Shown: piece after piece, positions 32,961 through 39,713 of the stretch | Position numbering within the stretch: the stretch's first letter is position 1 | Layout: each line of letters opens with the position of its first letter | Source: Bacteroides finegoldii DSM 17565 | Lineage (GTDB): Bacteria > Bacteroidota > Bacteroidia > Bacteroidales > Bacteroidaceae | Assembly: GCF_000156195.1 (NCBI RefSeq) | Contig: NZ_GG688331.1 | Coordinates: 61,722 to 101,434, forward strand | Reading direction: 5' to 3' | Length of the DNA: 39,713 bases | The notes under the pieces: model-generated | What the model was told of the DNA's origin: nothing | Database searches by the model: none | The model's input: only the letters and a program-made list of their open reading frames with translations | Translations under genes and position numbers: made by a program

Positions 32961-34175
32961 TTACTTATTAAAATGTAAAGTATGCCCCATTCTTTCCTTT
33001 TTCGTTCTTAGATATCGTTCATTATATGGATTGGGAACAGTTTCAACAGGTACATTTTCTACAATCTCCAAGCCATATGCTTCCAAGCCAACACGTTTCA
33101 CCGGATTATTTGTCAAAAGCTTCATTTTGTGTACTCCCAACTCACGAAGAATCTGCGCTCCTACCCCATAATCACGCTCGTCAGCAAGATGTCCCAAACA
33201 TACATTCGCATCTACCGTATCCAAGCCGTCTTCCTGAAGTTTATATGCTTTCATCTTTTCCATCAAGCCGATTCCACGTCCTTCCTGATTCAGATAAACG
33301 ACTACACCTTTTCCTGCCGCTTCAATCATTTCCATAGCCTTATGCAACTGTTCTCCGCAATCACAACGCCTGGAACCAAAAATATCACCGGTGGCACAAG
33401 AAGAATGTACACGTACCAAAATAGGTTCGTCTTCATTCCACGTACCTTTAAACAAAGCGACATGCTCCAATCCATTTGACTTTTGACGGAAAGGAATCAG
33501 ACGAAACATTCCATGTTCAGTAGGCATATTCACTTCCACCCCACGCTCTACAATGGATTCCTGTTTCAAACGATAAGCAATCAAGTCATGAATAGAAATC
33601 AGTTTCAGATCATATTCATCAGCCATTTTACGGAGTTCGGGCAAGCGTGCCATCGTGCCATCCTCACTCATGATTTCCATCAAAGCACCCGCCGGATAAA
33701 GACCGGCCAGACGTGCCATATCGATAGTCGCCTCTGTATGTCCGGCACGGCGTAACACTCCTTTTTCTTGTGCGTACAACGGGTTGATATGACCGGGACG
33801 ACCGAACGTAGCCGGTGTAGAAGACGGATCAGCCAATGCCTGAATAGTGGCAGCACGGTCGGCAGCAGAGACTCCGGTCGAACAACCGTCCAGTTTATCT
33901 ATCGTAATTGTAAAAGGAGTTCCCAACACAGAAGTGTTATCACTTACTTGATGCGGCAAATCCAATTCCTTGCAACGAGACACTGTAATAGGTGCACAAA
34001 GCACCCCACGTGCGTGTTTCAACATGAAATTAACTTTCTCAGGAGTTATTTTTTCAGCAGCAATAATCAAATCTCCCTCATTTTCGCGGTCTTCATCATC
34101 CACCACTATGACAAACTTGCCTTCTTTAAAATCGGCAATTGCATCCTCTATTTTATCCATTTTAATCTCTTCCAT
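32961..34175 (-). CDS. ribBA: Bifunctional DHBP synthase / GTP cyclohydrolase II
   Basis: A protein of 404 residues for riboflavin synthesis. The RibB half (about 1-205) has VVDDEDRENEGDLIIAAE and RPGHINPLYAQEKGVLRRAGHTEA. The RibA half (about 210-404) has VRVHSSCATGDIFGSRRCDC (zinc cysteines), LNQEGRGIGLMEK and LLTNNPVKR. It starts from ribulose-5-phosphate and from GTP respectively. The start at 34175 is 5 bp after the stop of the permease gene; a second ATG at 34160 (MDKIEDAI) is an equally good choice. It is co-transcribed with the permease gene. Confidence 0.94.
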   Translation of the reverse strand: MEEIKMDKIEDAIADFKEGKFVIVVDDEDRENEGDLIIAAEKITPEKVNFMLKHARGVLCAPITVSRCKELDLPHQVSDNTSVLGTPFTITIDKLDGCSTGVSAADRAATIQALADPSSTPATFGRPGHINPLYAQEKGVLRRAGHTEATIDMARLAGLYPAGALMEIMSEDGTMARLPELRKMADEYDLKLISIHDLIAYRLKQESIVERGVEVNMPTEHGMFRLIPFRQKSNGLEHVALFKGTWNEDEPILVRVHSSCATGDIFGSRRCDCGEQLHKAMEMIEAAGKGVVVYLNQEGRGIGLMEKMKAYKLQEDGLDTVDANVCLGHLADERDYGVGAQILRELGVHKMKLLTNNPVKRVGLEAYGLEIVENVPVETVPNPYNERYLRTKKERMGHTLHFNK

Positions 34176-34180
34176 AACAA

Positions 34181-36076
34181 TTATTTATTAATTTTCTGTA
34201 TGATGAATTGAACTTGTTCGTTGTTCTTTATAATCCGTTCCATATCCTTAGCCAGACGAATACGGAATGCCCAGATACGGAAATAGAAAAACAGCCCGAT
34301 GGGGAAAATCACTCCAGCTGCCAGATTCAGCCAATATATATGGAACGGGCGCACATGAGCAGAAACGGGAATCATCGGATAATTGTTTAACAAACCTATC
34401 AAAGAAGCTGATTTCGTATTTGACATTTCCTCCACCAACGCTTCCAGTTTATCATTGATAGCCACCACCTCATCGTCCTTTTCACCCGACATCCACAGTT
34501 TGAAATAGTTCGGTGCTTTCGTCAACTGATTTTGAGCAATGTAAGCTTTACAATCCTCTGTAAGCTGCTCCAAATCGCCCGGGATACGTTCATAGTCAGG
34601 ATCATTTATAATAACTTCTTTCTTGAATATATGCCGTACACTACGTATTCCGGCCACCTTCTTAAACCAGTTAATGTACGCATCGGCATTAAGCACCACA
34701 GAATCTTTATTCGATTTGTAAGTAAGGAAGATACCCAACGGAGCAAGGACAGCACTACTCGTCCACATACCCATCCATACAATCCACTTACCGTCACGGG
34801 CCATTTTATAGCCGGTGTTATCAATGATATAATAGATAATAAACACCAGTACCGACACAATTACCGGCATTCCCAAACCACCTTTACGAATAATACCTCC
34901 TAAAGGAGCACCGATAAAGAAAAACAACAAGCATGAGAGGGAAATTGTAATCTTCTTATGCCATTCCGTCTTATGTTTCCGAATGCTATAGTCATTACTC
35001 TCCATCGTATAACTCTTGAAAGTAAGGTCGCTTGCCATATTTTCCGCACGGCTAAGAGCAGCGGAAATAACTTTCTGCTTTTGCGTCAAAGGAGCAACAT
35101 TATAAAGACTGTCCACATTATACGCATACACATCCGCTTTCTCCATCTTGACAGTGTCTTCTTTTGTCAATCCATAAGACGCGCGAAAATTTCCCTCAGC
35201 TATTTCCCGGTAATATTGCCTTCCTATACTGTCACCTACTACTTTCATCGAATCAATAGAGCTTTGCAACTGCGCCATGTCTTTAGCACTCGACTGCTTA
35301 CCCATAATATCGCCGTCAACCATATTGAAATCAGAGTTAAACTCAATAATCGTATGTTTCTCTCTGAATGATTCACGACGATAAGGTACATTTTGAGACT
35401 TCATACTTTGCGCTTTCAGATTCTCAAACAAGTCTCCACTATACAAATGTAACCAAAGATGTTGCTTATCCGCTGTCATCTCCAGACGCCCGGAATCCGC
35501 ATAAATAATATGGGCATTCTCAAATCCGTCTTTCAAATTATAGATCAAGACATCATACAGCATACCCGTTTTACGGTCTTTCTTGGCTATCTTTAAATTA
35601 TAATCAGGGATTTCGGAATAGAAAACGCCTTCCGGAATATCCAATTCCGGAGATTTCTGTTTCATTGAAAGAATCAGAGTGCCCAACTTAGCTTGGGCAA
35701 TGGGTCCTACTACATTTTGAAAATAGAATGAAACGCCTACAAGTCCACAAACAAAGAAAACAAGGGGACGCATAATTTTGAGCAAAGAAATGCCGGCAGC
35801 TTTCATTGCAAGCAATTCGTAACGCTCGCCAAAATTACCAAAAGTAATCAAAGAAGCCAGTAACACTGCCAACGGCAACGATACTGGCACTAATGTTAAT
35901 GCAGAATAGAAGAAGAACTGAGCCATTACACTCATTTCTAACCCCTTTCCAACCAATTCGTCTACATATCTCCACAAGAACTGCATCATGAAAATGAACA
36001 GACAGATGAAGAATGTACCTATAAAGAGCATAAAAAAGCTCTTTACAATGAATATATCTAATTTCTTTATGCGTAG
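34181..36076 (-). CDS. LptF/LptG-family (YjgP/YjgQ) permease
   Basis: A protein of 631 residues. Three membrane segments lie near the N-terminus (LDIFIVKSFFMLFIGTFFIC; LTLVPVSLPLAVLLASLITF), a large periplasmic domain follows, then three membrane segments (SLSCLLFFFIGAPLGGIIRK) and a longer C-terminal part with another membrane span. The family forms the membrane part of the LPS transport ABC exporter; Bacteroidetes proteins are often longer than E. coli LptF/G, as here. The start at 36076 (MLRIKKLDIF) is chosen because the -7 element at 36106-36113 puts the transcript start near 36098, next to the alternative ATG at 36097. Confidence 0.88.
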   Translation of the reverse strand, partial: LRIKKLDIFIVKSFFMLFIGTFFICLFIFMMQFLWRYVDELVGKGLEMSVMAQFFFYSALTLVPVSLPLAVLLASLITFGNFGERYELLAMKAAGISLLKIMRPLVFFVCGLVGVSFYFQNVVGPIAQAKLGTLILSMKQKSPELDIPEGVFYSEIPDYNLKIAKKDRKTGMLYDVLIYNLKDGFENAHIIYADSGRLEMTADKQHLWLHLYSGDLFENLKAQSMKSQNVPYRRESFREKHTIIEFNSDFNMVDGDIMGKQSSAKDMAQLQSSIDSMKVVGDSIGRQYYREIAEGNFRASYGLTKEDTVKMEKADVYAYNVDSLYNVAPLTQKQKVISAALSRAENMASDLTFKSYTMESNDYSIRKHKTEWHKKITISLSCLLFFFIGAPLGGIIRKGGLGMPVIVSVLVFIIYYIIDNTGYKMARDGKWIVWMGMWTSSAVLAPLGIFLTYKSNKDSVVLNADAYINWFKKVAGIRSVRHIFKKEVIINDPDYERIPGDLEQLTEDCKAYIAQNQLTKAPNYFKLWMSGEKDDEVVAINDKLEALVEEMSNTKSASLIGLLNNYPMIPVSAHVRPFHIYWLNLAAGVIFPIGLFFYFRIWAFRIRLAKDMERIIKNNEQVQFIIQKINK

Positions 36077-36105
36077 CATCTTAATAGGTTCGTGCAATTA
36101 GGATG

Positions 36106-36113
36106 CAAAATTA
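36106..36113 (-). promoter_or_regulatory. -7 element for the permease-ribBA operon
   Basis: The minus strand reads TAATTTTG followed by CATCC, an exact TAnnTTTG match. A TTG at -33 is not seen. Confidence 0.5.
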
Positions 36114-36155
36114 GCACAAAAAAAGGAGCACCGAAAATTTTTAGTTGAAAGTTAA

Positions 36156-36542
36156 CTAAAAACCACAAGTTCTTCTTAATTTGGCAACCTGTGACTCCCA
36201 TAATTCTTTCATATCATCCACTTCATCCGACTCTGCGAAATCAGTAATTTCTAATACATAGTCACTTGTCAACTCATTATATGTCATCTTGATTTCAAAG
36301 TAATCACGCTCGTTTTCATCATCCTGCCAACGGAAGCGGATAAAAGAGAAAGAGCGAATGGCAATAATCTCTGCTTTCCTCAGCTCTGTCTTCCCCCAAT
36401 GGAACTCTACTATTTTATCGTCAGAAATAACTTTGTCGGCAAACCAGTCCTCCAACCCGGTCGGTGTACTTATAGCTGACCAAAGAATATTTTTAGACGT
36501 TGCATTCAACAAATACTCCAAATGAATCTTTTCCTTTTTCAT
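36156..36542 (-). CDS. START-like / AHSA1-type domain protein
   Basis: A protein of 128 residues with the helix-grip character of small START-like proteins: IHLEYLLNATSKNILWSAISTPTGLEDWFADKV at the start, then beta strands (FIRFRWQDDENERDYFEIKM) and a long C-terminal helix (ELWESQVAKLRRTCGF). The fold has a ligand pocket. Single-domain versions are common in Bacteroidetes without a known role. It precedes the permease operon with 59 bp between them but has a separate promoter region. Confidence 0.75.
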   Translation of the reverse strand: MKKEKIHLEYLLNATSKNILWSAISTPTGLEDWFADKVISDDKIVEFHWGKTELRKAEIIAIRSFSFIRFRWQDDENERDYFEIKMTYNELTSDYVLEITDFAESDEVDDMKELWESQVAKLRRTCGF

Positions 36543-36715
36543 AGCAATTTCGAATTGTTTTTACGTGTGCCAAGATAAATACTTTTTTCTAAATAAGCGG
36601 CATAAATCAAGCACTTTATTTAATTATTCTTTCATTTCCAGTCCTGAAACTCCCTGTTTTCGGCGTAAAACAAAGCCTTTCTTGAAGAAAAGAACAAAAA
36701 AATTACCGATTTGTT

Positions 36716-36745
36716 TTGGAGATTATAAAAAAACATCTATCTTTG
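36716..36745 (+). promoter_or_regulatory. Promoter of tRNA-Met
   Basis: TTG at 36716-36718 and TATCTTTG at 36738-36745 are 19 bp apart; the mature tRNA begins 21 bp later. Confidence 0.7.
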
Positions 36746-36766
36746 CACCCGCAATCGAGAAATAAT

Positions 36767-36840
36767 GGCGGGATAGCTCAGCTGGTTAGAGCGCATGATT
36801 CATAATCATGAGGTCCCCGGTTCAATCCCGGGTCCCGCTA
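36767..36840 (+). tRNA. tRNA-Met, anticodon CAT (elongator type)
   Basis: A 74-nt cloverleaf. The acceptor stem GGCGGGA pairs with TCCCGCT (first pair G-U); the D arm is GCTC...GAGC; the anticodon stem CATGA/TCATG has loop TTCATAA with anticodon CAT; the T arm is CCCGG TTCAATC CCGGG. CCA is not encoded. The anticodon stem lacks the three G-C pairs of initiator tRNA. A lysidine-modified Ile tRNA also has CAT, so the Met call rests on overall resemblance. Confidence 0.9.
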
Positions 36841-36852
36841 CTTGATAAGAAT

Positions 36853-36892
36853 AAGGCATTTGAGAGGCTTCCACTCTTGGGTGCCTTTTTCT
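36853..36892 (+). terminator. Probable terminator after tRNA-Met
   Basis: AAGGCA (36853-36858) pairs with TGCCTT (36882-36887), a short inner AGAG/CTCT stem adds to it, and a T-rich run follows. Confidence 0.5.
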
Positions 36893-37019
36893 TTTTTACC
36901 TCCGGTTTGCGCTATGGTTTGCGCCAGCGTCAAATTCAATGTAACATGGTTCAACAAATTTGGAACACATTATATATAATGTATTCCCCTCTTCGCAAAG
37001 AATATATTTAAGATTTACA

Positions 37020-37886
37020 CTATAACTTTTCTATTTCTTCTTTAGACAGTCCAGTAGCCTGTGAAATTACATCAATAGCTATTCCTAACTTTTTTTAAAT
37101 TACGAGCATTCGCTCTTTTTACTTCTTTTCTCCCTTCTTCCCTTCCTTTCTTTTCCGCCGTAGATATAACACTATACCAGTCACGGAAATTTTTCAAACT
37201 GTCCCAATACTCACTCAGTTCAGTCTTGGTAAACTTTGCTATCTCCGCAGTTTCAAAAAGGCGGTCAAAAACTCTGTTCTGTAATGCTTTGGGACGTTCA
37301 AGCAGAGAGGCAAGATTACGCAGGACAAAAAGCCACTTGTCAAACATGCTCTCCAACTCATCCTCACTCTTGTTTAATTTAGGCATTTCAAGATAAACAA
37401 AGGTCAGCTTGTCATAGAAAACCTTGTGCGTATAAAGGTCTACAAGCTTCACCTCATGATGGAAATACTCCTCATCAGAATTGTCAAAGGAGAAATTCAG
37501 AATACCTACCACATAGACAGCCTTCAACTCATAATCCCATTCCCCACGTTTGGCCTGCTCACGAATAGGAAAAGTGAAATAAAAGACACTACGGTCCCTG
37601 AAGAACTGCTGCTCGCCACGCTGCATCTCAACCAGAAACTTCTCACCCTTCTCATTCTCACAATATACATCAAATACAGCTCGACGGTCATATTCCTGCG
37701 TTCCAAGATGTTCAGCATTAAGATAAGTGACATCCTTGATTACCTCCTCCTTGAATAAGAGTGCATTCAAAAAGCTAATCAACAATTCCTTATTCATTGC
37801 CGTACCAAAAAGCAACTTGAAGCCAAAATCGGTATATGGATTACATACTTATCCTGTATTCCTTCTGTTCCCATGTCTTCTTCCAT
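37020..37886 (-). pseudogene. Rpn-family (PD-(D/E)XK) recombination-promoting nuclease, two frameshifts
   Basis: The longest intact piece (37072-37815, 247 codons) carries ISFLNALLFKEEVIKDVTYL, DRRAVFDVYCENEKGEKFLVEMQ (nuclease D...E-x-Q) and the EEGRKE tail seen in Rpn/transposase-like proteins. The ATG at 37886 starts MEEDMGTEGIQDKYV, after which one missing A near 37840 shifts the frame; with it restored the frame reads NPYTDFGFKLLFGTAMNKE, a standard family N-terminus. At the 3' end a run of seven A (37090-37096) shifts the frame again; with six A it would read NLKKLGIAIDVISQATGLSK and end at 37020. Both lesions are single-base, so recent decay, slippage variation or sequencing error are all possible. 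Confidence 0.8.
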
Positions 37887-37997
37887 TTTTTATAGTTTGA
37901 AATTCCAATCCAGCCCCTTCATATAACCAATAATATGAGCCTTCCTTTGAAATGCCTCAATAGCCTTCCGGAGCATTATATACAAAAGTAGCAATAG

Positions 37998-38615
37998 ATT
38001 CCGAGCATCAGCCGGAATGTAAACGGAAATCGACTGAACCTATGCATCACAGGCTGTAAAAGCTATGCAAGGGATAATCTGAGCGGAAAAATGACAGCTC
38101 AGAAATTCAATATCGCTGTCGGATTTCTCAATCTGACCTGTACCAACCAGTGTTTATCAACGGACGGGTACAAGGAAGAAATCAAAGCAACAAGTTCGAG
38201 GGGACTATATCAATTCACCCTGGACTTGTTCGGACAATATAATGTAGCAAAACATATTCACCTGATGCAATCGCTGGGTGACACAATGCTGAGTGAAAAA
38301 CAGTTCTGCCAGATACTGGGAAGAATGAGGCTGTATAACTACCTCCCTCAGCACCAACAGAGGATGCTACCGAGACTGCTTATTACGGACAGTCAGATCA
38401 ACAATGTAGCAAAACAATATATCCACGATGAGAACTTTACCGGGACTAACAGCGAACTGAGTATGTGGATGTTCTACAACCTTATAACAGGAGCAAATAA
38501 GAACAGCTATCTCGATTCATTTCTAGGACGTAGTGTAAATGCGACGGAAATTTCGGTAGGAATGACAGAAGCATTGAATCACAGGGACGAGGCATATTCC
38601 TGGTTTATAGAATGA
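37998..38615 (+). pseudogene. DUF3871-family gene, 5'-truncated
   Basis: The frame is open from about 37998 (IPSISRNVNGNRLNLCITGC) through an internal ATG at 38091 to the stop at 38613-38615. The C-terminal part (FLGRSVNATEISVGMTEAL and DEAYSWFIE) and middle (SELSMWMFYNLITGANKNSY) match DUF3871 proteins as I recall them, which are about 320 residues and are carried on Bacteroidetes mobile elements. Only about 205 residues remain. Upstream the frame has stop codons, and a 2-base loss just before IPSI could explain the break. Function is unknown. Confidence 0.75.
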
Positions 38616-38645
38616 CCGGAAGAATATGATTTGAACTACATATCC

Positions 38646-38688
38646 GAGGAGGGTATCACCAGGGAAGAAAGGTGGTATCCTCTTTTTT
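38646..38688 (+). terminator. Probable terminator after the DUF3871 remnant
   Basis: GAGGA (38646-38650) pairs with TCCTC (38678-38682), an inner CACC/GGTG pair strengthens it, and six T follow. Confidence 0.5.
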
Positions 38689-38727
38689 GTCATCAGAAAT
38701 TTAACTAAAAAAGAAAGGAGAAAATAT

Positions 38728-39168
38728 ATGAAAATAGCATGTATACAGGACATATACAAATGTGACACCTGTAAATCAGCATTAGACGAGCACGGAAGGA
38801 GTTGCAGGCACGGGATGTTATTTCCCCTGCTTCTTTTAATGGGAAATTTTAAAAGATGCATGAATTATGAATTTGATGCAGAGAAGGTAAAACTTCAACT
38901 GCAAAAGAAAGGAGCATCAAAGTATTCTCCGGACAAGGACGGGATATACAGGGGGAAAAATGCGGAAGGTGTGTTGTCATGCCTTCTTAAGAATGGAGAC
39001 TATTCGATTTACGGATATGGCGGAACAAAAGGCCGTTTCTTTGACAGGGAGGCGGAAAAGTGGGTGGCATTTGACAATTCCACAAATGACTGTTGGGTGG
39101 AGGAGTTCAACAGCGAAGCGGAAGCGGCAGAGTGGCTGAATGAGAAGTATGGCCGGTATAAGATATGA
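38728..39168 (+). CDS. Accessory protein of unknown function
   Basis: A protein of 146 residues. The start is supported by a strong AAAGGAG site 8 bp upstream. The N-terminal 35 residues have a cysteine pair and a Cys-His (YKCDTCKSALDEHGRSCRHG), possibly a metal site. The rest (from MNYEFDAEKVKLQLQKKGAS) looks like a separate small domain with RGKNAEGVLSCLLKNGDYSIYGYGG. An internal start at MNYEF (about 38861) is possible. It resembles small proteins carried on Bacteroidetes integrative elements; no role is known. Confidence 0.65.
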   Translation: MKIACIQDIYKCDTCKSALDEHGRSCRHGMLFPLLLLMGNFKRCMNYEFDAEKVKLQLQKKGASKYSPDKDGIYRGKNAEGVLSCLLKNGDYSIYGYGGTKGRFFDREAEKWVAFDNSTNDCWVEEFNSEAEAAEWLNEKYGRYKI

Positions 39169-39205
39169 TAATTACAACCAATGGAAATTTAAAATCAATA
39201 TCATT

Positions 39206-39568
39206 ATGGAATATATGGAACATTCTAATTTTTACGCCATGTGTGATAAAATCAGGAAAATGGAGGCAAGAGAACTGAAACTGACATTGGAGGCCCATGG
39301 TGGCGGATTTGTCTGGATTGATGATGAAAACGATGAGGAACAATTATATGAACCGCCTATAATTATGGTTAATTCAAATGACGGTCCTATGGACGTTGTG
39401 GTTCATAAAGCATGGCTGGATGATGGTTGTATTGGATTATTGACTTATGATAATGAATGGGGAAACCGGGTAGATATTGAGCCGGAAGATATTGCTCCCG
39501 GACACCTTGCTTATCTTATAGAGTACATGCCTGTCACAGACAAGATAAAATCAGTAGCTTTAAGTTGA
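39206..39568 (+). CDS. Small acidic accessory protein of unknown function
   Basis: A protein of 120 residues, starting MEYMEHSNFYAMCDKIRKME, strongly acidic (FVWIDDENDEEQLYEPPIIM; NEWGNRVDIEPEDIAPGHL). No cysteine clusters or membrane segments. I choose the ATG at 39206; an earlier in-frame ATG at 39140 would overlap the previous gene. It follows that gene by 37 bp and is probably co-transcribed. The family is not recognised beyond a general resemblance to mobile-element cargo. Confidence 0.6.
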   Translation: MEYMEHSNFYAMCDKIRKMEARELKLTLEAHGGGFVWIDDENDEEQLYEPPIIMVNSNDGPMDVVVHKAWLDDGCIGLLTYDNEWGNRVDIEPEDIAPGHLAYLIEYMPVTDKIKSVALS

Positions 39569-39577
39569 ATTTTATAA

Positions 39578-39713
39578 ATGGTATCAGAAACAAAAATGGG
39601 CATAGACATAATCAGTCAAACAAACCGGAATAAAAAAATGACGATAAACGATATCGTGGACAAACCGGGACGCGGTTACTACTGTAATGAATGCGATTCG
39701 TCATTTGATGTAA
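39578..39713 (+). CDS. Start of an accessory protein, cut by the window edge
   Basis: The frame opens at ATG 39578, 9 bp after the previous stop, and runs to the end of the window (45 codons). It ends in GYYCNECDSSFDV, which looks like the first half of a zinc ribbon. An alternative start is the ATG at 39596 (MGIDIIS). Too little is present to name it. Confidence 0.5.
   Translation, partial: MVSETKMGIDIISQTNRNKKMTINDIVDKPGRGYYCNECDSSFDV

Noticed and set aside
36841..37019. Integrase gene at the tRNA
   Set aside because: No frame of useful length or recombinase motif is present; only short ORFs are seen.

Overview
The window looks like chromosomal DNA of a Bacteroides species from the human gut (close to the thetaiotaomicron/ovatus group, inferred). 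The evidence is Bacteroidetes-type promoters (TTG, about 20 bp, TAnnTTTG) in front of many genes, two TonB-dependent outer-membrane receptors, a TPP-riboswitch operon with a PnuT transporter, the thrA-apgM-thrC order, a U32 peptidase, an LptF/G-type permease, and a degraded mobile region carrying a DUF3871 gene.

Layout. 1-1074: 3' part of a secreted lipoprotein with a proline-rich spacer and an IdeS/Mac-type (C66) cysteine protease domain. 1.5-6 kb: a small lipoprotein, a CPA2-type antiporter and a MATE exporter. 6.2-8.5 kb: an Lrp/AsnC regulator divergent from metY, then a small gene whose start codon lies inside a perfect inverted repeat. 8.6-13.2 kb: an MscS channel and the thiamine operon (TPP riboswitch, TonB receptor, pnuT, thiamine pyrophosphokinase). 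13.2-18.7 kb (minus strand): the threonine operon thrA-apgM-thrC, preceded by a previously unmarked threonine-rich leader peptide with an attenuator-like hairpin and followed by a broken small gene. 18.9-26.8 kb: ansA, radA, a GxxExxY cassette flanked by inverted repeats, a FAD oxidoreductase with an in-frame repeat insertion, a LuxR-type regulator and a second TonB receptor. 26.8-36.5 kb: a repeat-rich intergenic region, a zinc-ribbon membrane lipoprotein, U32 peptidase, metA, ferredoxin, aspC, ribBA, an LptF/G permease and a START-like protein. 36.8 kb to the end: tRNA-Met(CAT) followed by an accessory region with broken mobile-element genes and small proteins of unknown function.

A metabolic theme runs through the window. 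aspC, ansA, thrA, the apgM-type proposed homoserine kinase, thrC, metA (acetyl-CoA type by Glu111) and metY are all enzymes of aspartate-family amino acid metabolism.

The most unusual content is non-coding. (1) A 19-residue Thr/Met-rich leader ORF and terminator-like hairpin lie upstream of thrA. (2) Inverted-repeat cassettes with CACCACAGAGGAC-type arms occur at four places, one enclosing a GxxExxY nuclease-like gene. (3) Related repeat families invade coding sequence, supplying the C-terminus of apgM and an in-frame segment of a FAD enzyme. (4) A four-copy palindrome array has an exact 22-bp period between two convergent genes.
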